Assembly: GCA_024697645.1 (NCBI GenBank)
Contig: JAILFH010000035.1
Location: 1-37,609, forward strand
Length of the DNA stretch: 37,609 nucleotides
Direction of reading: 5' to 3'
Origin: Prevotella sp.
GTDB taxonomy: Bacteria > Bacteroidota > Bacteroidia > Bacteroidales > Bacteroidaceae
Part shown: piece after piece, positions 23,605 through 31,353 of the stretch
Position numbering within the stretch: position 1 is the stretch's first letter
Layout: the number at the start of each line of letters is the position of its first letter
The notes under the pieces: model-generated
Database searches by the model: none
Seen by the model: the letters and a program-made list of their open reading frames with translations, nothing else
Told to the model about the DNA's origin: nothing
Program-made: the position numbers and the translations under genes

Positions 23605-24522
23605 TTATCGGTTGCTTTCAACGAGTTCTATCTTCTGGGTTGACTCAATGCCTTGTCCCATCATTTCCTGCTTCATCACCAAATTGATGCTCTTTGCCCA
23701 ACCGCTCGGGAGGAATTCGTAGTCGGAGGTAATGTTCATATTGAGGTTGAACATACCGCTGTCCATCAATTGGTCGATGTTCTCTATAACCATATCAGCC
23801 TGCTGGGGCATAGACTTTTTCACCTGTTCGATAATCATCTTCTTCATCTCTTCCTTCGACATATCGAGTGCAGTCGTCACTTTCACCTTGCTGCCATCTG
23901 CTGCACTAAGGAAGTAGATGTTTTTCAGTTTGCGTCCGTTTGGGTCGCTGCCTTGGTCCATCGCTCCTGTTGAAATCGTCTTTCCGTTCAGTGCCAGCGG
24001 ATTAGCGAAACTAGTAACTTGGGCGATGAGATTCTCTTCGGTCAGCGTACCAGCAATTTGCTGTTTCAGGTCATCCTTAGAGAACATCGCTTCTGCCTGA
24101 GGCATTTCCGACATCAGTTCGTCAATCATTTTCTCGATGTAGACTCCAGTCGATTTTTTGACTTCTTCGAAGTTCACAATGCTGATGACTTTTCCGTCTG
24201 CATCGGTCTTGTAGGTCACATTACCGCTCTTTACGGCTTGTTCCATCATTTGCAGAAGACGCGCCATGAAGTCCTGCCCGTCGGAATCCATTTTCTCGGT
24301 TTTCACTTCAATGGTGTAGCCGTCGGCAGAGGCGTCAATCACGGTGTAGCGATTTTCGGAAACAGAGTTCACCACTTGTCCGGCAACCTGCGTTGTGCCC
24401 ATCGTGCGATAGAGCATATTATCGCCTTTCTGATACTTCGGCGTGATTTTCACGCCAGTGGTCTGTGCGCTCATTATGACTGCTGTGAGCAGTAGCGCGA
24501 GCGTCATCATTACTTTTTTCAT
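23605..24522 (-). CDS. Secreted protein of unknown function
   Basis: 305 residues from ATG 24522 with a clean signal peptide (MKKVMMTLALLLTAVIMSAQ). The mature part is rich in Met, Lys, Asp and Ser with alternating beta and helix patterns: 'KYQKGDNMLYRTMGTTQVAGQVVNSVSENRYTVIDASADGYTIEVKTEKM', then acidic helices (MIDELMSEMPQAEAMFSKDDLKQQIAGTL) and 'SDYEFLPSGWAKSINLVMKQEM'. No catalytic motif or membrane segment is seen. It resembles the many Bacteroidetes periplasmic proteins of the DUF6263 kind, but I do not claim that family. A consensus promoter lies 36 bp upstream, so it is a single-gene unit. Confidence 0.75.
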   Translation of the reverse strand: MKKVMMTLALLLTAVIMSAQTTGVKITPKYQKGDNMLYRTMGTTQVAGQVVNSVSENRYTVIDASADGYTIEVKTEKMDSDGQDFMARLLQMMEQAVKSGNVTYKTDADGKVISIVNFEEVKKSTGVYIEKMIDELMSEMPQAEAMFSKDDLKQQIAGTLTEENLIAQVTSFANPLALNGKTISTGAMDQGSDPNGRKLKNIYFLSAADGSKVKVTTALDMSKEEMKKMIIEQVKKSMPQQADMVIENIDQLMDSGMFNLNMNITSDYEFLPSGWAKSINLVMKQEMMGQGIESTQKIELVESNR

Positions 24523-24557
24523 AATTATTTGAAATTGTTAGTGAATAATTCCGGGGA

Positions 24558-24588
24558 CAAAGGTAGTGGTTTTTAATTGAACTTCCAA
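24558..24588 (-). promoter_or_regulatory. Promoter TTGG-N19-TACCTTTG
   Basis: On the minus strand, TTGG (24588-24585) is followed after 19 nt by TACCTTTG (24565-24558). Same form as the promoters at 10407 and 13272. It drives the 24522-23605 gene. Confidence 0.78.
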
Positions 24589-24607
24589 GAAAAATAGTGT
24601 GCAAAAG

Positions 24608-24639
24608 TTTGCATGTGTGATAGATTTTTCGTATCTTCG
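24608..24639 (+). promoter_or_regulatory. Promoter-like TTTG-N20-TATCTTCG for the GH31 gene
   Basis: TTTG at 24608-24611 and TATCTTCG at 24632-24639 (one mismatch, spacing 20). This places the start of transcription just before ATG 24665 and argues against the upstream in-frame GTG at 24599. Confidence 0.55.
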
Positions 24640-24664
24640 CAGAAAGTTTATCAATGACACAGAA

Positions 24665-26935
24665 ATGAAGCCTATGAGACGATTATTTTCCCTTTTGATG
24701 ATGCTTTCGACGTTGCTTACGGCTAATGCTCAGGTCGTACCAGTAGTAGAAGGGACCAATCCGGTAGCCAATCCGAACGCTGTGATTACTTCGGGTTGCG
24801 CCCGGTTTACGGTGCTTACGCCCGAGATGATACGCATTCAGTATAGCGACAAGAAGGAGTTTGAAGACCGCGCTACATTCGCAGTGATCAATCGTCGGTT
24901 GCCCGTTCCCACTTTTAAGGTGAGGAAGCGGCGCGGCTGGCTTACCATCAAGACATCAGCGCTGACGCTTAAATATAAAATAGGTAGCAAGATTAGCGCA
25001 ACTGATGCTGAAGGGCTGAACATCTCGCTGACGATGAACGGGAAGCCCGTCGAATGGCATCCGGGACTGAAAGACGAACAAAATCTGAAAGGCACAACCC
25101 GCACGCTTGACGGTTCGCAGGGCGACAGTAAGGAGAAAGAACTCGAAAACGGACTTCTCTCGCGTTCCGGCTGGGCCATCATCGACGAATCGCCCACAAC
25201 AAAGCGCGGCGATGGTTCCACCACATTTGCCTTCGATGAGCAACACGACAGTATTAGTTGGCTTGCTGAACCCGTCGACAAAAACGCCGTTGACTGGTAT
25301 TTTCTGGGCTATGGCCATCAGTACAAGAAGGCACTGGGCGACTTCGTGAAGATTGCAGGTCGTCAGCCTATGCCTCCGCTCTATGTGCTGGGCTATTGGT
25401 ATAGTAAGTATCAGCGCTACACTGCTGACGAATTTATGCAGATTGCCAATGACGTGCGCCAGAATCAGATTCCGATGGACGTGATGATCTTCGATATGGA
25501 TTGGCACACGGAAGGCTGGACGGGCTGGACTTGGGACCGCTCTATCATTCCCGATCCTGAGGGTCTCATCGACTTCATGCATCAGAAAGGACTGAAAGTG
25601 GCGCTGAATCTTCATCCCGCTGACGGTGTTGACGACGATGAGGACTTTTTCAATGAGGTTCGGACTGATATGGGACTGCCCGACTCAGTTCGTCGTGTTC
25701 CCTGGAATCTGTCCGACCCGAAGTTCTATCATTCGATGTTCAACCGAATCCTTCGTGCCCGCGAGCAGCAGGGCGTTGACTTCTGGTGGATTGACTGGCA
25801 ACAGAACCTGACGAGTAAGTTTGTGGAAGGACTGGGCGAGACTTTCTGGTGCAACCACGTTTTCTACAACGATATGCGGGTTAATCGCACCGACCGACGA
25901 CCTCTCATCTATCATCGTTGGGGCGGACTGGGCTGTCACCGTTATCCGATAGGATTCTCTGGCGACGCCTATTCAACCTTCCCCACGCTCGCCTGGCAGC
26001 CTTATTTCACGGCAACTGCCTCGAATGTCTGCTTTGGCTACTGGGGTCACGATTTGGGCGGACATGTGCAAAACGGGCCTAACGACCCCGAACTCTATCT
26101 GCGTTGGATGCAGTATGGCGTGTTCACACCGATTTTCCGCACTCATGCGACCAATCAGCCGCATATTGAGCGCCGCATTTGGAAGTACGACAACTTCCCC
26201 TTGTTGCTCGATTGCGTGAAACTGCGCTATGAGTTGATGCCGTATATCTATACTGCCTGCCGTCAGGCCTATGACACGGGCGTCAGTATCTGTCGTCCGC
26301 TCTATTACGAGTGGCCCGAAGCCGATGAGGCTTACACCTACAGGGATGAATATCTGTTTGGCGACAATATCCTTGTGGCTCCGATTGCAAAGGCATCTGA
26401 TGCCGACGGAAAAGTCGAACGTGCGACTTGGTTGCCCGAGGGCAGTTGGTTCGACGTCTGCCGTAACCGACTGGTTGAAGGTGGAAAGGTGCTGACTGAT
26501 CGCTATCAGTTGAATGAGACTCCGTATTTCTATCGTGCCGGTTCGGTGTTTGTTTGCAATCCACCGGTGCAGAATCTGCAAACGAGACCTGACCGCTTGG
26601 TCGTCAAGGTGGCCCCTGGTGGCGACGGAGTTGCTTCGCTCTATGAAGATCAGGGTGATTCCGAAGGTTACAAACTGGGCGAATTCACGACTACGGCCTT
26701 CGTTCATTTTGGCAACTCTCTCAGCATTTTGCCACGAGACGGCAGTTTTGAGGGAATGCCCGAAGAGCGTTCCTATGTGGTAGAGTTCCTCGCTTGCGAG
26801 CGTCCGAAGCGGGTTTTGGTCGATGGAAAGCAAGTGGCTAATGGCCTCTGGAACTACGACGAGAAGCAGCAAATGCTGACCGTCTATGTCGGAAGAACCC
26901 CCTGTAGCGAGCGCATTGACGTGAAGTATGAATAA
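24665..26935 (+). CDS. Secreted glycoside hydrolase family 31 (alpha-glucosidase/alpha-xylosidase type)
   Basis: 756 residues from ATG 24665; GTG 24599 would put coding sequence through the promoter. It has a signal peptide (MRRLFSLLMMLSTLLTANAQ). Domain order is an N-terminal beta-sandwich (galactose-mutarotase-like), then the (beta/alpha)8 barrel with 'PPLYVLGYWYSKYQRYTADEF', 'MDVMIFDMDWH', the nucleophile motif 'FWWIDWQQN' (Asp377), and 'FSGDAYSTFPTLAWQPYFTATASNVCFGYWGHDLGGH' carrying the acid/base Asp region, then C-terminal sandwiches with 'YRAGSVFVCNPP' and 'LYEDQGDSEGYK'. GH31 enzymes release alpha-linked glucose or xylose with retention. Substrate is unknown. Gene length is normal. 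It is followed by agmatine deiminase after 57 bp. Confidence 0.92.
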   Translation: MKPMRRLFSLLMMLSTLLTANAQVVPVVEGTNPVANPNAVITSGCARFTVLTPEMIRIQYSDKKEFEDRATFAVINRRLPVPTFKVRKRRGWLTIKTSALTLKYKIGSKISATDAEGLNISLTMNGKPVEWHPGLKDEQNLKGTTRTLDGSQGDSKEKELENGLLSRSGWAIIDESPTTKRGDGSTTFAFDEQHDSISWLAEPVDKNAVDWYFLGYGHQYKKALGDFVKIAGRQPMPPLYVLGYWYSKYQRYTADEFMQIANDVRQNQIPMDVMIFDMDWHTEGWTGWTWDRSIIPDPEGLIDFMHQKGLKVALNLHPADGVDDDEDFFNEVRTDMGLPDSVRRVPWNLSDPKFYHSMFNRILRAREQQGVDFWWIDWQQNLTSKFVEGLGETFWCNHVFYNDMRVNRTDRRPLIYHRWGGLGCHRYPIGFSGDAYSTFPTLAWQPYFTATASNVCFGYWGHDLGGHVQNGPNDPELYLRWMQYGVFTPIFRTHATNQPHIERRIWKYDNFPLLLDCVKLRYELMPYIYTACRQAYDTGVSICRPLYYEWPEADEAYTYRDEYLFGDNILVAPIAKASDADGKVERATWLPEGSWFDVCRNRLVEGGKVLTDRYQLNETPYFYRAGSVFVCNPPVQNLQTRPDRLVVKVAPGGDGVASLYEDQGDSEGYKLGEFTTTAFVHFGNSLSILPRDGSFEGMPEERSYVVEFLACERPKRVLVDGKQVANGLWNYDEKQQMLTVYVGRTPCSERIDVKYE

Positions 26936-26992
26936 TAAAGGAGTATTCGACGCTCCTCATTCCACCTTACCCGATAAAACAACAGACCGATT

Positions 26993-28045
26993 TTGAATAA
27001 AAAAGAATACCGACTTCCCGCAGAATGGGAACCGCAGCAAAGCGTGATGCTCACTTGGCCGCATAAGGATACGGACTGGGCTCCCTATCTCGACGACATT
27101 GTGGCAACAATGACGACGATGGCGCGTGAGATAGCACGGCGCGAAGAAGTGATGATAGTTGTGCCTCAGGCCAGCATGTTGCCTGAAGAACTAAGGCAGA
27201 TGGAGCGAGTCCGCATCATGGAACTTCCTTCGAACGACACCTGGGCACGCGATCACGGACCTATCGTCTTGAAGCGAATGCAGGAGCCTTCGCCGCAGGA
27301 GATTGCCGAAAGGAAGTTTCCGCTCTGCTGGCTCGATTTCTGCTTCAATGGCTGGGGCGAGAAGTTTGAGGCACTGTGGGACAATATGCTTCCGCTGAAG
27401 ATTTGGTCTATCTATGGGTTTGTCGGCAATACTGGTTTCGAGGACCATGAGGACTTTGTGCTCGAAGGCGGTTCCATAGAGACTGACGGGCGTGGAACGC
27501 TGTTCACCACTTCGCAATGTCTGCTGGCTCCGCATCGCAATCAACCTCTCTTGCAGGAGGAGATTGAAGAGCAACTCAAGCGGCGGCTTCGCGTGAATCG
27601 TGTGGTTTGGCTCGATCATGGGAATCTCGTCGGCGACGATACCGATGGTCATATCGACACGATTGTGCGCTGTGCTCCTGACGATACGCTCGTCTATGTA
27701 GGATGCGACGACGAGAACGATGAGCAATACGAGGATTTCAAGGCTTTGGAGGAGCAACTGAAGGGGTTGCGCACTGCCGACGGAAAGCCCTATCGACTGC
27801 TTCGGTTGCCCATGCCCGATGCCATCTACGACGATGGGGACCGACTTCCAGCCACTTATGCCAATTTCCTGGTGATTAATGGGGCAGTGCTTGTGCCCAT
27901 CTATCAGCAGGAGGCGAAGGACGCTGAGGCACTGAGCATTGTTCAAAAGGCCTTTCCCGATCGGGAGATGGTGCCGATTGATGCGCGCACAATCATCCGA
28001 CAGCACGGCTCGGTGCATTGTCTGACAATGCAAATTCCGGAATAG
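26993..28045 (+). CDS. aguA: Agmatine deiminase
   Basis: 350 residues from TTG 26993. It converts agmatine to N-carbamoylputrescine and ammonia, a step in making putrescine from arginine. The pentein (PPAD) signatures are present: 'RLPAEWEPQQSVMLTWPHKDTDW', 'NDTWARDHGPI', 'EGGSIETDGRGTLFTTSQCLL', 'DDTDGHIDTIVRC', and the nucleophile in 'HGSVHCLTMQIPE' (Cys343, near the end as expected). The partner N-carbamoylputrescine amidase is not in this window. There is no visible promoter, and the gene may be read from GH31. Confidence 0.93.
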   Translation: MNKKEYRLPAEWEPQQSVMLTWPHKDTDWAPYLDDIVATMTTMAREIARREEVMIVVPQASMLPEELRQMERVRIMELPSNDTWARDHGPIVLKRMQEPSPQEIAERKFPLCWLDFCFNGWGEKFEALWDNMLPLKIWSIYGFVGNTGFEDHEDFVLEGGSIETDGRGTLFTTSQCLLAPHRNQPLLQEEIEEQLKRRLRVNRVVWLDHGNLVGDDTDGHIDTIVRCAPDDTLVYVGCDDENDEQYEDFKALEEQLKGLRTADGKPYRLLRLPMPDAIYDDGDRLPATYANFLVINGAVLVPIYQQEAKDAEALSIVQKAFPDREMVPIDARTIIRQHGSVHCLTMQIPE

Positions 28046-28047
28046 TG

Positions 28048-28078
28048 TTGGAGGTTTCAAATAATTTGTGTACTTTTG
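28048..28078 (+). promoter_or_regulatory. Promoter TTGG-N19-TACTTTTG of the FetAB operon
   Basis: TTGG (28048-28051), 19 nt, TACTTTTG (28071-28078). Immediately follows the agmatine deiminase stop. It overlaps an in-frame TTG at 28076, so the gene must begin at ATG 28088. Confidence 0.78.
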
Positions 28079-28087
28079 CACGTCATA

Positions 28088-28579
28088 ATGATTGAACTAA
28101 AAGAAGGAAGCATATCGGCTCGGGGAAAGGCTGTTGTAAGCAGTCTTTCGTTCGTGGCGCCAGCAGGCAAGGTCACTTGTCTGACAGGTGCGAGCGGCTC
28201 TGGCAAGACGTTGCTCCTTCGTGCGTTGCTGGGCTTATGGCCCTTGGACAAAGGCTATGCTTCGTTGCAGGGCGAACCCATCACTGAGCGTTCAGCGCAG
28301 TGGCTCCGAAGACTGATGGCTTACGTGCCGCAGCAGTTGCCGGAGACTTATTCCGACGCGCTCGAAGCATTTCACGACTTGTCTTTGGACGAGAAACGCT
28401 GTCTGCTGGTCGATGATCCGTTCGCTGAGATGACTGAGGAGCGAGCTGCCGAATTTGTTGCCTATCTGCAAGCCTTTGCCGAAAAGGGCTGGGCAGTGGT
28501 TCTGACTTGTTCGGAGTCGGATGTCGCTCGCTTTAACCCATCTGTGGCTTTGGTCTATCCGATCAGTTCGCCCGTATAA
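28088..28579 (+). CDS. fetA: FetA-like ABC ATPase, unusually short and lacking the signature motif
   Basis: 163 residues from ATG 28088. Walker A is GASGSGKT (34-41), the Q-loop is 'YVPQQLP' (79-85) and Walker B is 'RCLLVD' (104-109). FetA proteins are about 220 residues. Here only about 20 residues lie between the Q-loop and Walker B, where the helical subdomain and the LSGGQ-type signature should be; both are missing. The residue after the Walker B aspartate is Asp110 in place of the catalytic Glu. The frame is continuous, with no stop or frameshift. The gene pairs with the FetB-like permease 39 bp downstream, so an iron (or other metal or organic) export role is inferred from context. Whether it hydrolyses ATP is doubtful. 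Confidence 0.8.
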   Translation: MIELKEGSISARGKAVVSSLSFVAPAGKVTCLTGASGSGKTLLLRALLGLWPLDKGYASLQGEPITERSAQWLRRLMAYVPQQLPETYSDALEAFHDLSLDEKRCLLVDDPFAEMTEERAAEFVAYLQAFAEKGWAVVLTCSESDVARFNPSVALVYPISSPV

Positions 28580-28618
28580 GGAATTGAAGATTTTAAATCG
28601 AAAAGGAGAATAAATTTC

Positions 28619-29401
28619 ATGAATATCACCATCGTCAGTTTTTTCCTGGGGCTTTGCCTGCTGGCTGTTCCGCTCTATCTGCTGCACATGCTGGAGGTTC
28701 CTCTGCTCGGCAAGACGCTGCGGGCTCTGGGACAATCGGCACTGAAACTTCTGGCCCTTGGCGTTTGTCTCTATCTCGTGTTCCACTGGAACCATTGGGC
28801 AATCAATCTGCTCACAGTGCTGCTGATGGCGGCTTTGGGAACGCTTCTGGTTGTGCGCCGCGCCCGTTTGGGCAAGCGAATGCTTGTGCCGATGGGAGCA
28901 GGGCTGTTCACGGCGTTGATTGTCGTGGGCGCTTGGCTGATGCTGCTGGCCCTGGGTGTGAGAAGACCGTTGGAGGCTCAGTTCCTCTTGCCTGTCGCAG
29001 GACTTCTGGTGGGAAGCATGACCGAGACACTCTCTCATGCGCTTTCGGCCTACTATCGGAGTTTGCTTCATCACGACCAGCTATATTATTATATAATAGG
29101 TAATGGTGCTTCACCCGCTGAGGCTCTCTCGTGGTATGTGCGCCGTTCGGTGGAATCGGCCGTGCTGCCGCATGTGAAGCACATGACTGCTTTGGTGCTT
29201 AGCACTTCGCCGCTTGTCGTCTGGGCAATGCTACTTGCCGGAACAAGTGTTCTGGAGGCAGTTGCCGTGCAGATTCTCTTGCTCGTTGCAGGTTTCACGG
29301 CTTCCATCGTGGCACTTGTCGTAGCACTATTTGTGGCCCGCCGTTATTCGTTTGACGGCTATGGCCGACTCATCAAAAATGAACAATCACAAACTATTTA
29401 A
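28619..29401 (+). CDS. fetB: FetB-like ABC transporter permease (UPF0014 family)
   Basis: 260 residues from ATG 28619, with a purine-rich ribosome site AAAAGGAG 12 bp upstream. It has about six or seven membrane helices (ITIVSFFLGLCLLAVPLYLLHML, LLALGVCLYLVF, MGAGLFTALIVVGAWLMLLALGV, LVLSTSPLVVWAMLLAGTSVLEAVAVQILLLVAGFTASIVALVVALFVARR). Family features are 'FLLPVAGLLVGSMTETLSHALSAYYRSL', the cytoplasmic 'GASPAEALSWYVRRSVESAVLPHV' coupling region, and 'ALVLSTSPLVVWAMLLAGTSVLEA'. E. coli FetAB is an iron exporter that protects against oxidative stress. It is 12 bp before the DIP1984-family gene. Confidence 0.85.
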   Translation: MNITIVSFFLGLCLLAVPLYLLHMLEVPLLGKTLRALGQSALKLLALGVCLYLVFHWNHWAINLLTVLLMAALGTLLVVRRARLGKRMLVPMGAGLFTALIVVGAWLMLLALGVRRPLEAQFLLPVAGLLVGSMTETLSHALSAYYRSLLHHDQLYYYIIGNGASPAEALSWYVRRSVESAVLPHVKHMTALVLSTSPLVVWAMLLAGTSVLEAVAVQILLLVAGFTASIVALVVALFVARRYSFDGYGRLIKNEQSQTI

Positions 29402-29413
29402 CCCATAAAACTT

Positions 29414-29911
29414 ATGAAATTAGCAGAAGGATTAAGCATTCGCAAAGATTTGCAGACGCGCATCGAGCAGTTGAAGGTGCGTCTGGTAAACAATATGAAA
29501 GTGCAGGAAGGTGACAAACCCGCCGAAAAGCCTGCCGACCTGATGAAGGAACTCGACGGGTGCCTCAAGGAACTTGAAGAAATGATGTATCGTATCAATG
29601 CTACGAACATGCATACGGTGAAAGATGGTAAGACGCTTACGCAGATGATGGCTGAGCGCGAGGTGCTGGGCAAGCGCATTCAGGTGTTGCGTGAAGCATG
29701 CGACCGTGCTTCTCAGGCGCAAGACCGATATGGACGGGCGGAAATCAAATATGTGACAACTATCGATGTTCCTGCTCTCCGCAAGGAAATCGACACCTAT
29801 TCGAAGCAGTTGCGCGAACTCGATATAAATATTCAGGCGCTCAACTTCAGCACCGAACTGGAGGCGATAGGTACGGCAAGGACAACGGGTTCTCCTGGTC
29901 GTCGGCGCTAA
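29414..29911 (+). CDS. DIP1984 family protein
   Basis: 165 residues, nearly all alpha-helical and charged: 'MKLAEGLSIRKDLQTRIEQLKVRLVNNMKVQEGDKPAEKP', 'ELDGCLKELEEMMYRINATNMHTVKDGKTLTQMMAEREVLGKRIQVLREACDRAS', 'AEIKYVTTIDVPALRKEIDTYSKQLRELDINIQALNFSTEL'. This matches the DIP1984 family, a small cytosolic coiled-coil family of unknown function. The last 15 or so residues (AIGTARTTGSPGRRR) look unlike the rest of the family and may be a run-on. It ends the FetAB transcript. Confidence 0.8.
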   Translation: MKLAEGLSIRKDLQTRIEQLKVRLVNNMKVQEGDKPAEKPADLMKELDGCLKELEEMMYRINATNMHTVKDGKTLTQMMAEREVLGKRIQVLREACDRASQAQDRYGRAEIKYVTTIDVPALRKEIDTYSKQLRELDINIQALNFSTELEAIGTARTTGSPGRRR

Positions 29912-30250
29912 TGGGAGACATTATTCCATGTGGCTTGCTATACGAAGAGTAAAACCTCGTGGAACAAAGAATACATTGGGGGTCTCCCGGAGGAAGCAGG
30001 GTGAACTAAAAACCGGACTTGATCCATTGTCGGCTGGCTCGGAACGGCCAGCATGGTCTGCAGACCAACTCAAGGCGCAAGTTCAGCACAATTGCATGCT
30101 GCACGACTTACAAATCACTTAGCACTACCGTTTAGTTAACTGCGGCCAAAGGGAGATTCCTCTTTTCTTGAGGCTCGAATGTTATGAAGCGACAAGGTAA
30201 AGACCTCAGGGAGAAAAAGATAAAATAGTAAATGATAGCATAGATTTGTT
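29912..30250 (+). other. Gene-free region with several inverted repeats, possible structured RNA
   Basis: This 383-bp gap (29912-30294) has no convincing gene. GGGAGAC (29913-29919) can pair with GTCTCCC (29982-29988). Between CTTGA (about 30016) and TCAAG (about 30069) lie a GCTGGC/GCCAGC hairpin and the perfect palindrome TGGTCTGCAGACCA. That nested set could form a branched RNA. No known riboswitch, tRNA, group II intron end or terminator was recognised. Confidence 0.3.
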
Positions 30251-30294
30251 GAAAAATGAGATTGAGAAACTTTTGTAAGAAATTAAATATCGAC

Positions 30295-31197
30295 ATGAAG
30301 AAGCAAAAATTCATTCTGCTCATGCTGGCCATGACGCTGTTCGTGGCTTGCAACAATAAACCCAGAACAACTGCTGCGGAGCAGGACGTTGACGGATTCT
30401 ACGACCAGAAGGCTGCCAACAGGGCAAGCCAGAATAGTGAGTCTGCCACGACTGATGGTGCCGACAGGCAGAAGACTGGGATTAAGATGTATGAAGTGCC
30501 CGCAAGGCTGAAAGACCGACCTGAGATTATCCTTCAGCGCAAGGCCTTCACCATCTCCTATAACCAGACGACGAAGACCCCGAACTGGGTGGCGTGGCAT
30601 CTGACGAAGACCCATACCTACGGAAATAATCAGCGCGAGATGCAGGCTTTCGATGAAGATCAAAGTGTGCCGAGACCTCGTGCAACGCTCAGCGACTATT
30701 ACAATTCGCGCTATGATCGCGGTCACATGTGTCCGGCGGGTGATAACAAATGGGATGAAGAGTCGATGGGGCATACCTTCCTGCTGTCGAATATCTGTCC
30801 GCAGAATCATGGGTTGAACAAATATGGGTGGAACGATCTTGAGATTTTGTGTCGTGGTTGGGCTCGTGAGTATGGCGCTGTCGATATCGTCTGTGGCCCT
30901 ATCTATCGCACCGCAACTTATTCTGATGGGAAGATGAAACCTTCGTCGCAGCAGAAGTTCATCGGTAAGAATAAGGTCTGGGTGCCCGACGCATTCTTCA
31001 AGGTGGTTCTTTGCCGCAATCGAAATCCGAAAGCCATTGGTTTCATTTATGAGAACAGAGGCGGAAAGCAGCAGATGAGCCAATGTGCAACAAGCGTTGA
31101 CGAGATTGAACGCATTACCGGTATTGACTTCTATCCGCTTTTGGCCGACGAAGTCGAAGAGCGCATTGAGGCAGAATATAATCTCCGTCACTGGTAA
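30295..31197 (+). CDS. DNA/RNA non-specific endonuclease, lipoprotein
   Basis: 300 residues from ATG 30295; an in-frame ATG at 30256 lacks a good signal. The lipobox is 'LFVAC' (Cys about residue 19), so the enzyme is membrane-anchored outside the cytosol. The beta-beta-alpha-metal nuclease domain carries 'DRGHMCPAGDNKW' (Asp141, catalytic His144), 'NICPQNHGLNKYGWNDLE' with the metal-binding Asn, and 'KFFIGK...VPDAFFKVV'-like strands, as in NucA/Serratia nuclease. It would degrade extracellular nucleic acid for nutrition or defence. A linker of low complexity (residues 20-75) sets it off the membrane. A 22-nt tandem duplication covers its stop codon. Confidence 0.9.
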   Translation: MKKQKFILLMLAMTLFVACNNKPRTTAAEQDVDGFYDQKAANRASQNSESATTDGADRQKTGIKMYEVPARLKDRPEIILQRKAFTISYNQTTKTPNWVAWHLTKTHTYGNNQREMQAFDEDQSVPRPRATLSDYYNSRYDRGHMCPAGDNKWDEESMGHTFLLSNICPQNHGLNKYGWNDLEILCRGWAREYGAVDIVCGPIYRTATYSDGKMKPSSQQKFIGKNKVWVPDAFFKVVLCRNRNPKAIGFIYENRGGKQQMSQCATSVDEIERITGIDFYPLLADEVEERIEAEYNLRHW

Positions 31198-31221
31198 TTA
31201 TAATCTCCACCATTGGTAATT
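31178..31221. repeat. 22-nt tandem duplication at the nuclease stop codon
   Basis: 31178-31199 and 31200-31221 are adjacent copies of a 22-nt unit (core ATAATCTCC...TGGTAATT). 19 of 22 positions match, and the three differences (unit positions 10, 11 and 14) are all transitions. The first copy contains the last codons and stop of the nuclease gene, the second is non-coding. Confidence 0.85.
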
Positions 31222-31244
31222 GATGTGAAAATTTTATCGAGAAT

Positions 31245-31275
31245 TTGGTTTTCTCGTGTTTTCTTCGTAACTTTG
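31245..31275 (+). promoter_or_regulatory. Promoter TTGG-N19-TAACTTTG for the Nif3 gene
   Basis: TTGG (31245-31248), 19 nt, TAACTTTG (31268-31275). Gives a leader of about 75 nt to GTG 31354. Confidence 0.78.
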
Positions 31276-31353
31276 CACCCGTCTTACAGTTACGAGGTGC
31301 GATGTAGGTATTCGTAAATCGGAAATTTGTAGATTGTAAATTACATATTAGGC

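Noticed and set aside
28088..28579. Frameshift or pseudogene as the reason for the short ATPase
   Set aside because: Walker A, Q-loop and Walker B are in one uninterrupted frame with a consensus promoter and normal spacing to the permease, so a clean in-frame deletion or a real short form fits better.
29928..30122. 64-residue open frame in the gap before the nuclease
   Set aside because: Poor start context, no similarity I can recognise, and it overlaps strong inverted repeats.
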